17,554 nt of DNA from DHVE2 group archaeon (GTDB lineage Archaea > Thermoplasmatota > Thermoplasmata > Thermoplasmatales > Aciduliprofundaceae), in the NCBI GenBank assembly GCA_026986135.1, contig JALSPD010000030.1, forward strand, positions 1 through 17,554. The letters are read 5' to 3'. This document shows, piece after piece, positions 1 to 6,668 of this stretch (the stretch's first letter is position 1; each line of letters begins with the position of its first letter). The notes under the pieces are model-generated. The model saw only the letters and a program-made list of their open reading frames with translations. It was not told the origin of the DNA and did not search any database. A program made the translations under genes and the position numbers.

Positions 1-246
1 ATCCACCACTACCCCTCTGACATGCACAAAATTGTAGTTGTCGTTAATCCCCAGAGAAGATATCTTTACCACTTCAACCTCACTGGCAACCATGGCAAGT
101 GCCAGATACCCAGAGGATACAAGTGCAAGTGTTATCGCTATGATATATATTGTCTTTATCTGGATTCTCTTTTTTATTCTTGCCGTACAGTACGGGCAAA
201 TTTCGGAATCGTCCGGAATGTCAAGTCCGCAGCTTGGACATTTCAT
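1..246 (-). CDS. Zinc-ribbon / transmembrane / OB-fold protein, partial (C-terminus beyond window)
   Basis: An open frame of 82 codons runs from an ATG at 246 off the left edge. The N-terminus is a four-cysteine zinc ribbon (C3, C6, C17, C20; CPSC and CPYC knuckles). A basic stretch (RIKKR) and one membrane helix at about residues 31-53 follow. The sequence then begins an OB-like strand pattern that matches the protein encoded just upstream at the same place: KISSLGINDNYNFVHVRGVV here against HIGDIGPTYNYALVRISGVV there. It is therefore a tandem paralogue of that gene. The ATG overlaps the preceding stop as ATGA, which implies translational coupling. By the positive-inside rule the zinc ribbon should be cytoplasmic and the OB part outside. 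Function is unknown. Confidence 0.85.
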   Translation of the reverse strand, partial: MKCPSCGLDIPDDSEICPYCTARIKKRIQIKTIYIIAITLALVSSGYLALAMVASEVEVVKISSLGINDNYNFVHVRGVVVD

Positions 247-1049
247 CCTATCACCTTGAAATCTTCCATAGATGTGGGAATAACTTCCCATGTGCCGGTC
301 ATCTCACTACCGTACCACTGGACAGAGCCCACAAGTTCCAGGTTTTTACCTTCAAAATCTTCAGGATTGAAACCGTAGAGTTTTGAAAAATAAGATGGAA
401 CATACACATCTATATACCCCGTAGCATCCGTGAAGTTCAGCACGTACGCTCCAGATCGGGTTGTTTTATATGATACTATTCTACCATCAATGGCTATCCT
501 AAGATAGTTTCCGTATGGATACTCTATTTTCTTTATGGATGTAATATTCATCTTCACAGGATTAGCCCTTTTAATAGATATCTGGGCAGGATCGTTAACA
601 ATAATGTATCTATTGGATCCCCTTATGTATATCTGCCCTTTAATATCCACGAAATCTCCGTACCCAGGTATCTTACCTTCCTTTGCAAGGCGAAATATGG
701 CTGGATTGTAAACATGTACGCTCATCACTCCTGTGCCATCGTCCACATTGATGTATAGCGTGGAAGATCCGTCGGACTTGATCACAAGGGATGGGGAGGT
801 GGAAACAACGCCAGATATCCTTACCAGGGCATAATTGTAGGTTGGTCCAATGTCTCCTATGTGAACGTACTGCACGGGAGTGCTCTGTGCGAATATAAGA
901 AGGAATACTATACCTAAAACTGCAAATGCAAGTGAGCCGTACTTGGCGTAATAGTAGGATGTGTGTTTTGGTATTTTGGCCCCACAGTACGGGCACACCT
1001 CTAATGAACCAACGTATCTCCCACAATTAGGGCAATATTTCTCCTCCAC
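243..1049 (-). CDS. Zinc-ribbon / transmembrane / two-OB-fold protein
   Basis: This protein has 268 residues. A zinc ribbon with C6, C9, C19 and C22 is followed by a Lys/Tyr-rich linker, one membrane helix at about 38-55, and two OB-fold-like domains at about 72-155 and 165-265. The second halves of the OB domains carry the usual G-D-x-V-x-I-x-G strand (GDFVDIKGQIYIRG) and a counterpart (GKNLELVGSVQWYG). The start is GTG at 1049, the only in-frame start close enough to keep the first CxxC, and it has a GAGGTGAT ribosome site seven bases away. The start lies 49 bp inside the upstream OB-repeat gene and the stop overlaps the next paralogue as ATGA, so all three are probably co-translated. The likely topology is zinc ribbon inside and OB domains outside. 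Nucleic-acid or glycan binding is inference from the fold; no catalytic motif is visible. Confidence 0.85.
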   Translation of the reverse strand: MEEKYCPNCGRYVGSLEVCPYCGAKIPKHTSYYYAKYGSLAFAVLGIVFLLIFAQSTPVQYVHIGDIGPTYNYALVRISGVVSTSPSLVIKSDGSSTLYINVDDGTGVMSVHVYNPAIFRLAKEGKIPGYGDFVDIKGQIYIRGSNRYIIVNDPAQISIKRANPVKMNITSIKKIEYPYGNYLRIAIDGRIVSYKTTRSGAYVLNFTDATGYIDVYVPSYFSKLYGFNPEDFEGKNLELVGSVQWYGSEMTGTWEVIPTSMEDFKVIG

Positions 1050-3904
1050 ACTATCACCTCTAATTCAATTATGGTTGAGGGCGAACTTGTCTCAGATTTA
1101 CCCACAGATTTATTAATTTTGGAGATGTCGCTTTGGTACCTTGGCAGTATTTCGTAGGATTCAGTGTATGGAGAGGACGAATCATATTGCGAGACAATAC
1201 CTATGACGCTTATGTTATCTCCCTTTGATATATTTGTGGTGTTTATGCCCCAGGAGTTGCGAATGAATACAACCACACCCCCGCTTCCATCGTCAACAGT
1301 TATTTTCACAAAGGTTGAACCCACGTACTTATCTGTAACTGTACCCTCAATTTTCACAAGTGTACCTTCAATACGCTCAGCATTGCTCCAGTTTGAAAAG
1401 ATCCCTGTGGACACTTCTTCAGGGGTGAGTGGATCTGTATGATTTATATACTTTATGTATCTCAGATCGCTCACCTTAACCTCAGCCTCACCGTTGTACT
1501 GGGTTATCGTTCCCCTTACGGAAATATAGTCTCCTTCTGTAAGATTTAATTTTGAGTAATTAAGGAATCCAAATATCTGTACACCTCCGTCAACCCCTTC
1601 AATGTAGAATTTCAGAACTGGTCCCGAAGAGGTGTTGTATGAATAAACCTTCGGAGGAACAATCACTGTGCCATTAACTATCACCTGCTGCCCTTCGTGA
1701 ACAAGCGTTCCGTTTGAGTCCACTTCGTGAATATATGTGAAATTGACGTATCTTGCGGTGGAATGAAGCAATATTACACGATCAGGGGTATTGGGGCGGA
1801 TTTTTATTTCATAGCTTCCATTGTGATATGCAACCACTCCATACAGTTCTACGGTATCCCCTTTTCCAACGGTGGGTACAGATACACCCCCTGCGAATAC
1901 TGCTATATCTTTGGTGTTATCTGTGCTATTACTAACCCAGAATAGGTATGTGTATTTAACCCCCACAACAGTTGCGTTTGGAATATGCACATTTGTATTG
2001 TTGTAGGCAGATGCATTATTGAGGATGTCTGTGATGTTAACATCCATATATGTTGTCTGGGTGAGAAGTTTCACAGTATCGTTGGTGCCATTACGTACCT
2101 TGAACTCCCATTCTCCATGATACCATGTTAGCTGCGCCCATATTTCAACCCTTGCTCCCACATAAACAGAATCTATTGAGGCGCCTTTCTCCACATATAC
2201 GCTTATCTCCTGGGTGTTGTTGGATGTGTTGCTAACCCAGAATAACCATGATGCATTGTAAACGGATGTGACCACCGCATACTCCACGTGAAGCAATGTG
2301 TTGTTGTAATTTGATGCGTTGTTAAGCACCTGTGTGATATTTACATTGGTGTAATTCTGCGGTCTGGTTACCACAAAATCGTATGATTCTGGCCTTATTT
2401 TAATCTCCCAGCTTCCATGGTAGTTTGTGAATTCCCCATACACATCAGCGTATCTGCCACTGACAACCCCACTCATATTTGAGCCGTTGAACCCAACAAC
2501 AGTTATTTCTGATCCGTTATGGAAAAGCCCGAAAAGTCTCAATCCTGATGATTCGTTTGAATAGGTCCACGATATTACACCCCATGAATGCACATTGCTA
2601 CCGTTGTATGTTTCTGGATTTTTGACTAATGTTTCTACAGGTACATCCTGATAGGTGGGTCTGCTCTTCACCACAATCATGTCAGTGGTTGCATTTCTCA
2701 CCTTGAGTTCCCATACTCCATGATAATATGCGACGGTAGCCCATATTTCAACCCTGGCCCCTTTGAAAACCATTCCATCAACCACTCCTCCCTTCTCCAC
2801 ATAAACACGTATTGATCTGTTTGGGTAGCCAACATCAAAATTCCATGAGGCATAATCGTCCACCACCACAGCTTCTTCTATATGAACCGCTGTGTTGTTG
2901 TAATTTAGTGTGTTGTTAAGCACATGGTCTATGGAAACATTGGCGTAGGTGGATGAAACATACTTTGAATAGTCATCCGTGCTGTTTCTCACATAAATCT
3001 CTGGATACCCGTACCCGTATTTGGTTGAATGGTAATATGTTAGAAAACCACGTACCTCAAATATGTCGTGTATTGCTGGAGAGCCGAACTGTGTGGCACC
3101 ATAGGATACATACACCGTGAGATTTCCAATATTGTATTTGTAAGGGGCGTACACTTCAGTGACTTCGGATCTTAAAATAACCAGTGAATTGTTGTAGTTC
3201 ATCCAACTCCCGCTGGTTATGTTCTCATAAGATGTTGTGGTGTTATGGGATAGGATGATTATGTAATGTCTAGAATTGTTCTCCACCTTTACTTCAAGTT
3301 CATTTTTATATACGGTGAATCTTCCGAATACCTCCAGGTAGTCTCCGTACTCAATTTTCTCGGGTCTGGATGCTCCAGGCTCAGCGTATACCCGTATCCC
3401 TCTGTATCCAGATACATTAACCATGTAAAAACTGTAATTTGAGCCGTATGCAAACACACCTCTTACTTTCACCTCTCTGCCGATATATGCCGAGGTGTTT
3501 GTAAGAAGATCGTTCACACCAGTCACTGGACTCTTTTCTTCCTGTTTTTTTATCTCCACCTTTACCTTAGTACTGCTGCTCCCGCCCGCGTTGTCGTACA
3601 CGGTTAAGGTTACAGTATAATTGCCAACAGCGAGATATGTGTGATTTACATATTTTCCCGCAGAGCTGCTTCCATCACCAAAATTCCATACGTAGAGCGA
3701 GATATAACCATCAGAATCCGTGGATTTTGCGGCTGAAAACGGAAGGGGTGTATTCACATAACCAGTAGCTGGTGCTGTTATCTTGGCAACAGGCATCATG
3801 TTTTCCACAGGTTTTACGGTGGATGCATAAATTATCACTGGAACGCCTATGGCAACAACCAAAACACTAACGAGTAGTATGGCTTTAAGTTTTGGATCCA
3901 GCAT
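1001..3904 (-). CDS. Secreted/anchored protein with PKD domain and eight tandem OB-fold repeats
   Basis: This protein has 967 residues from the ATG at 3904. An N-terminal hydrophobic segment (about residues 7-27) is a signal peptide or anchor. A PKD domain follows at about 38-118, with the typical WNFGDG, HTY and G-NYTVTLTV signatures. Eight repeats of about 100 residues occupy about 128-930. A typical repeat reads V-N-I-T-x-x-L-N-N-A-x-x-Y-N-N-T, then an extended segment, a G-A-R-V-E-I-W-A strand, and YYHGxWELKVRN. This is the OB-fold pattern known from extracellular nuclease-associated (YhcR-like) and BOF domains. NxS/T sequons are abundant, which suggests surface N-glycosylation. An in-frame ATG at 3925 would add seven residues, but a TATA-like box at 3927-3936 is 27 bp before 3904, which favours a leaderless start there. 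No nuclease or other enzyme domain is seen. The last 16 codons overlap the next gene. Confidence 0.85.
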   Translation of the reverse strand: MLDPKLKAILLVSVLVVAIGVPVIIYASTVKPVENMMPVAKITAPATGYVNTPLPFSAAKSTDSDGYISLYVWNFGDGSSSAGKYVNHTYLAVGNYTVTLTVYDNAGGSSSTKVKVEIKKQEEKSPVTGVNDLLTNTSAYIGREVKVRGVFAYGSNYSFYMVNVSGYRGIRVYAEPGASRPEKIEYGDYLEVFGRFTVYKNELEVKVENNSRHYIIILSHNTTTSYENITSGSWMNYNNSLVILRSEVTEVYAPYKYNIGNLTVYVSYGATQFGSPAIHDIFEVRGFLTYYHSTKYGYGYPEIYVRNSTDDYSKYVSSTYANVSIDHVLNNTLNYNNTAVHIEEAVVVDDYASWNFDVGYPNRSIRVYVEKGGVVDGMVFKGARVEIWATVAYYHGVWELKVRNATTDMIVVKSRPTYQDVPVETLVKNPETYNGSNVHSWGVISWTYSNESSGLRLFGLFHNGSEITVVGFNGSNMSGVVSGRYADVYGEFTNYHGSWEIKIRPESYDFVVTRPQNYTNVNITQVLNNASNYNNTLLHVEYAVVTSVYNASWLFWVSNTSNNTQEISVYVEKGASIDSVYVGARVEIWAQLTWYHGEWEFKVRNGTNDTVKLLTQTTYMDVNITDILNNASAYNNTNVHIPNATVVGVKYTYLFWVSNSTDNTKDIAVFAGGVSVPTVGKGDTVELYGVVAYHNGSYEIKIRPNTPDRVILLHSTARYVNFTYIHEVDSNGTLVHEGQQVIVNGTVIVPPKVYSYNTSSGPVLKFYIEGVDGGVQIFGFLNYSKLNLTEGDYISVRGTITQYNGEAEVKVSDLRYIKYINHTDPLTPEEVSTGIFSNWSNAERIEGTLVKIEGTVTDKYVGSTFVKITVDDGSGGVVVFIRNSWGINTTNISKGDNISVIGIVSQYDSSSPYTESYEILPRYQSDISKINKSVGKSETSSPSTIIELEVIVWRRNIALIVGDTLVH
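1122..3523 (-). repeat. Eight tandem OB-fold-like protein repeats within one gene
   Basis: Eight units of about 300 bp each encode one OB-like domain. Units 3, 5 and 6 are the most alike, both in protein and in DNA. A segment of about 33 bp at 2297-2329 is almost repeated at 2891-2923, sharing TGTGTTGTTGTAATTT and GTTGTTAAGCAC at the same spacing. Units 1, 2, 7 and 8 are more diverged. The array looks grown by internal duplication and could change length by recombination. Confidence 0.75.
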
Positions 3905-3926
3905 TGTGATGGAGCATGTCATCATT

Positions 3927-3936
3927 TATATTAAAA
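3927..3936 (-). promoter_or_regulatory. TATA-like box for the OB-repeat gene
   Basis: TTTTAATATA on the minus strand is centred about 27 bp upstream of the ATG at 3904, the spacing expected when transcription starts at the start codon. There is no ribosome-binding sequence before either candidate ATG. Confidence 0.5.
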
Positions 3937-3943
3937 CATGTGC

Positions 3944-4795
3944 CTAGGGTCTTATCCAGGACACTGAGAGATAAACAACCCTATCTCCATCAAATCCTGC
4001 AAGAAGAAGTTCTTTTCTCACGCCATGGGCCACTCTCACACCCCTGCTCAGTTCCTCAAGATGCACGGCATTTTTCATCACCTGCACAAGATACTTTGAG
4101 TGCTCTTCAAGAGATTTAACATAAACACGGAAATGGGTTCCATACTTGAACCCTGACTTGACAATTAAACCCCTATCTCTCAAATCCTGATATACTCTGT
4201 ATGTATCGCTGTCAATCTCCACGGGTATGTCTTTAATAATATATCTCGCTTCATTGTTTGATAGGTGTGCGAACACACCCTCGTTTTTTCCAAAAGTTCC
4301 AAGATGTTCAAAATTTTTAAGAAGAAACACACGGGATCCTGCAACCTTGTATTCTCCTATAGTTACCCTCTCTCTAACCTCTCCTGCAGGATCTGCACTA
4401 TCCACAAGATAGTATGTTATATCTCCCTCTTCATCCACAACAGCCATTATGTGTGGAAGATCACGTGCTCTCAGTGTTTCATGAGAGATCCTGCTTGATC
4501 CATTGATTGGATAAAATTTCATTGAGTAGCTCTTTCTGGCCTGGAAATGGTCCCTCTTTACTTTAATCACATACCCTCTGGATCTTAGATCACGATAAAC
4601 AAGAAATCTAACATCAAAATCCCCCGATTTTGAAGCTTTCAGAAATACTTCCTCAAAATCCAGATCTGCTATGCCCTTTTCAGCTATGTAAAGAGCCTCC
4701 TCATGGTGGAGGCAGAGGCAATTTCCTCTTCTCACCCCAAAACCCTTTGATTGCAATTTATCCGCAGATTTGCCGCAAATTTCAATACAACTCAT
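3944..4795 (-). CDS. endA: tRNA-splicing endonuclease, homodimer (two-repeat) type
   Basis: EndA cuts the bulge-helix-bulge motif at archaeal intron borders in pre-tRNA and pre-rRNA. The protein has 283 residues from the ATG at 4795. The C-terminal half carries the catalytic triad: Tyr218 in FKYGTHFRVY, His232 in EEHSKYLV and Lys261 in GVRKELLLA. The N-terminal half contains a degenerate second copy (YRDLRSRGYVIKV) without the triad, which is the arrangement of the Archaeoglobus and Thermoplasma alpha-2 enzymes of about 290-305 residues. GFGVRRG near the N-terminus resembles the Archaeoglobus protein. An ATG at 4828 would add 11 residues, but a TATA-like box 25 bp before 4795 and the family's N-terminal length favour the shorter form. 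Four cysteines (C3, C7, C26, C28) followed by two histidines near the N-terminus are unusual. It lies downstream of the DNA glycosylase gene. Confidence 0.93.
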   Translation of the reverse strand: MSCIEICGKSADKLQSKGFGVRRGNCLCLHHEEALYIAEKGIADLDFEEVFLKASKSGDFDVRFLVYRDLRSRGYVIKVKRDHFQARKSYSMKFYPINGSSRISHETLRARDLPHIMAVVDEEGDITYYLVDSADPAGEVRERVTIGEYKVAGSRVFLLKNFEHLGTFGKNEGVFAHLSNNEARYIIKDIPVEIDSDTYRVYQDLRDRGLIVKSGFKYGTHFRVYVKSLEEHSKYLVQVMKNAVHLEELSRGVRVAHGVRKELLLAGFDGDRVVYLSVSWIRP

Positions 4796-4815
4796 TGCAA
4801 TCCATATCCATTTGC

Positions 4816-4825
4816 ATAACTTAAA
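4816..4825 (-). promoter_or_regulatory. TATA-like box for endA
   Basis: TTTAAGTTAT on the minus strand is centred about 25 bp before the ATG at 4795. It overlaps the alternative upstream ATG (4828) and so supports the shorter, leaderless form of EndA. It lies just after the end of the glycosylase gene, so endA may be transcribed on its own as well as from upstream. Confidence 0.45.
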
Positions 4826-4847
4826 CATTTCCAGATTTATGCGGTTT

Positions 4848-5462
4848 TCACTTCAGAACTTCTCCAGTTTTGAGATACCAGAGGTAAAGATCCATCTCTG
4901 CCAGTGTCATGCCCAGGGATTCTGCAAGTTCACGCTCTATCTTTTCTATCTCCAGGTATCTTTTCCTTGTAAGAGTTTTTGGGGTGGTTATTAAACCCTC
5001 CTCCTCCAAAATTCTCAGGATATGCCTATCCACTATTGCAAGATTCTTTGATCCTGTGTTTCTCAAAAAATGAGATGCTTCCTTCATACCAAGACCTTTA
5101 ACATGCTCCACGAGATATTCTCTGGCTTTAATTTCATCCATACGGAAAATTTCTTTTATATGGGGTATTATCCATCTTGCCTCTACAATGTACCTCGCTC
5201 TAACTCTCCAGAAGCGGTATCCTATCTTTCTTAACTCATTTCTCAGCTTATCTTCGTCGTAAGTCACAAAGCCATACCCTATGATTTCCTGCGCCTTTAT
5301 ACCCATCCTGGCAGAGGAGTTTGCGGTGAGAATGCAGAATGCAAGTTCCTGAAATATTCTTTCGTTGCTCTCGGTGCGCATTCTCTCAAACTCTGCAAGC
5401 CGTGAATTTACAACGGTTCCAATCTCGCGACGGGCATCTTCAATTCTCTCCACGAGATTCAT
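4848..5462 (-). CDS. ogg: 8-oxoguanine DNA glycosylase/AP lyase, Ogg2 family
   Basis: This enzyme removes oxidised guanine from DNA and nicks the abasic site by beta-elimination. The 204-residue length matches the archaeal Ogg2 family (about 205-210). The helix-hairpin-helix and GPD region reads VKGLGMKEASHFLRN (residues 121-135), with Lys127 as the expected Schiff-base nucleophile. LAIVDRHIL follows, with Asp145 as the catalytic acid. The chain ends in Lys204, and a terminal lysine is conserved in Ogg2 enzymes and involved in damage recognition. The ATG at 5462 overlaps the stop of the phosphatase gene as ATGA, so the two are translationally coupled. The Ogg2 assignment is firm. The exact substrate range, for example other oxidised bases, cannot be read from sequence. 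Confidence 0.93.
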   Translation of the reverse strand: MNLVERIEDARREIGTVVNSRLAEFERMRTESNERIFQELAFCILTANSSARMGIKAQEIIGYGFVTYDEDKLRNELRKIGYRFWRVRARYIVEARWIIPHIKEIFRMDEIKAREYLVEHVKGLGMKEASHFLRNTGSKNLAIVDRHILRILEEEGLITTPKTLTRKRYLEIEKIERELAESLGMTLAEMDLYLWYLKTGEVLK

Positions 5463-6220
5463 ATCATATCCCTCAGCAATTCTATCAGTTGTCCAAGATC
5501 CCTGAGAACATGGTCCTCATTACCCATGGGCTCTTTAGCCACGCCTGTAAGGAGAAGAACCTTGCGGGCATTGAGCTTTTCAGCCATTATCATGTCCGTA
5601 TCCACTCTATCCCCAATTACCCAGTACTCACCCTCGCCCAGAACTCTCCTTATTATTTCAAGGTATGGATCATTGGGCTTGCCCACCACGAAGGCCTTTT
5701 GACCTGTGGCGGCTTCAAGGGCAGCCACCATGCTTCCCGCTCCCGGTATCAGGCCCTCTTCCGATGGAAAATTCACATCGTTGTTGGTGGCTATGAACTC
5801 GGCACCGTTGTTGATGGCCAGAGTCCCCGCCTTGAGCTTCTCATAGGTTAGGGTACGGTCCATGCCCACGAGAACATGCGTGGCATCTCTCCATTCATCA
5901 TAATCAAGAATCTTCCAGCCGATACGCCTTGTCTCCTCTTCTACGCCTCTCTCTCCAATAATTATGGCCCTTCCCCTTTCGTACCTCTCCTTGAGAAATT
6001 CTGCAGTGGCGTAGGATGAGGTTATTATTCTATCTTCAGAAACATGTATCCCCATACCTGCAAGTTTCTCGGCGAACATCTCCCTTGTTTTTGTGGAGTT
6101 GTTGGTTGCAAACACAAACTCCACATTGTTTTCCTGAAGAAATCTTATGAACTCCGCCGCATGCGGCAGCGGCCTTGAGCCGCGGTATATCACGCCATCC
6201 ATGTCAATTATCAGTTTCAT
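5459..6220 (-). CDS. HAD superfamily (NagD-like, IIA subclass) sugar/phospho-compound phosphatase
   Basis: This protein has 253 residues from the ATG at 6220. Motif I is IIDMDGVIYRG, with nucleophile Asp6 and acid/base Asp8. Motif II is FATNNST with Thr39. Motif III is the Lys of VGKPNDPY, and motif IV is IGDRVDTDM. The long cap between motifs II and III is the C2 (NagD/4-nitrophenylphosphatase/phosphoglycolate phosphatase) type. The open frame extends 19 codons further upstream, but the extension resembles nothing in the family, and a TATA-like box 26 bp before 6220 supports a leaderless start there. The gene is coupled to ogg by an ATGA overlap. The substrate is not predictable; phosphoglycolate, which arises at oxidised DNA ends, would fit the neighbour, but that is inference. 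Confidence 0.88.
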   Translation of the reverse strand: MKLIIDMDGVIYRGSRPLPHAAEFIRFLQENNVEFVFATNNSTKTREMFAEKLAGMGIHVSEDRIITSSYATAEFLKERYERGRAIIIGERGVEEETRRIGWKILDYDEWRDATHVLVGMDRTLTYEKLKAGTLAINNGAEFIATNNDVNFPSEEGLIPGAGSMVAALEAATGQKAFVVGKPNDPYLEIIRRVLGEGEYWVIGDRVDTDMIMAEKLNARKVLLLTGVAKEPMGNEDHVLRDLGQLIELLRDMI

Positions 6221-6240
6221 GCGGTGGTGATGGATTTTCT

Positions 6241-6250
6241 GATAAATAAA
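6241..6250 (-). promoter_or_regulatory. TATA-like box for the HAD phosphatase operon
   Basis: TTTATTTATC on the minus strand is centred about 26 bp before the ATG at 6220. No ribosome-binding sequence precedes that ATG, which is consistent with a leaderless message. Confidence 0.5.
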
Positions 6251-6263
6251 TTTGGTAGCAGGA

Positions 6264-6273
6264 GTATTTAAAC
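6264..6273 (+). promoter_or_regulatory. TATA-like box in the divergent intergenic region
   Basis: GTATTTAAAC has a TTTAAA core that reads on both strands. On the plus strand it would place a transcript start near 6294-6298, giving the small frame at 6339 a leader of about 40 bases. On the minus strand it could give a second, leadered start for the phosphatase gene. Direction is not decided by the sequence. Confidence 0.35.
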
Positions 6274-6338
6274 CCATTTTCTAACCTTCTCAGCAAAGTT
6301 AATCAAAAAACAGTGAAGATGGAGAGGCGGTGATAATC

Positions 6339-6467
6339 GTGCCTCTAATGGACGAGATAATTGAGGAAATAAAAAAGTCAAATGGCCCCAGAAGGAGAGC
6401 CATGATACTGGCTCTTCTCTCCCTCATGGACTCGGAGGAGCCTGACGGCATGGGGATAGGCGCATAA
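6339..6467 (+). CDS. Possible 42-residue small protein
   Basis: A short open frame begins at GTG 6339, four bases after GGTGAT, which matches the archaeal anti-Shine-Dalgarno sequence; an in-frame ATG at 6348 is the alternative start. It begins MDEIIEEIKKSNGPRRR after the first three residues, continues with a hydrophobic stretch (AMILALLSLMD), and ends in an acidic, glycine-rich tail. A charged amphipathic helix plus a short hydrophobic helix is the likely structure. A TATA-like box lies at 6264-6273, and the frame sits in a divergent gap with no other gene. I do not recognise a family. It could be noncoding; the support is the ribosome site, the promoter and the composition. Confidence 0.45.
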   Translation: MPLMDEIIEEIKKSNGPRRRAMILALLSLMDSEEPDGMGIGA

Positions 6468-6578
6468 TTAACATGCCTCATAAAGATACGGTGTCTAAAA
6501 TGTAGCCTCTAAATTTATGCGGGCTCATTATCTCTTTATTTTTCCCAAGTCACCACGCATGACCATAGGATTTGCGAA

Positions 6579-6589
6579 TATTTAAATAC
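6579..6589 (+). promoter_or_regulatory. TATA box with purine-rich BRE for the helicase gene
   Basis: TATTTAAATAC is preceded by GCGAA, a plausible BRE. A start of transcription near 6609-6612 would leave a leader of about 57-60 bases before the ATG at 6669. That is unusual beside the leaderless genes in the window, and the leader contains the hairpin described at 6634-6666. Confidence 0.6.
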
Positions 6590-6633
6590 TATTGGCGGTT
6601 AGGTGCTCCAAGGGGCAGATGATTTTCAGTGAA

Positions 6634-6666
6634 TTTCACCTGTCCATATGTTTAGAGAAGGTGAAA
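6634..6666 (+). promoter_or_regulatory. Leader hairpin masking the helicase ribosome-binding site
   Basis: TTTCACCT (6634-6641) is the exact complement of AGGTGAAA (6659-6666), giving an 8-bp stem around a 17-base loop. The right arm contains the ribosome site AAGGTGA of the helicase gene, and an out-competed upstream ATG (6648) lies in the loop. A short alternative stem, GTGA (6629-6632) with TCAC (6636-6639), would compete for the left arm. The arrangement is that of a translational switch. This is seen in sequence only. Confidence 0.5.
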
Positions 6667-6668
6667 AT

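Noticed and set aside
1122..3523. Regularly spaced DNA repeats that could suggest a CRISPR array.
   Set aside because: The repeats are in frame, about 300 bp apart, imperfect, and encode a protein domain; they are not CRISPR-like.
5339..5851. A 170-codon plus-strand frame across the glycosylase/phosphatase junction.
   Set aside because: It is opposite two genes with clear catalytic motifs, spans their boundary, and has no ribosome site.
6299..6481. A 60-codon open frame on the minus strand opposite the small plus-strand gene.
   Set aside because: It lacks a ribosome site and a promoter at the right distance, and its composition (Ser/Ile-rich, ending FFD) looks like an antisense image of the plus-strand frame.
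6648..6668. Starting the helicase at the ATG at 6648.
   Set aside because: It has no ribosome site and lies in the loop of the leader hairpin; the ATG at 6669 has AAGGTGA at the right distance and matches the family's N-terminus.
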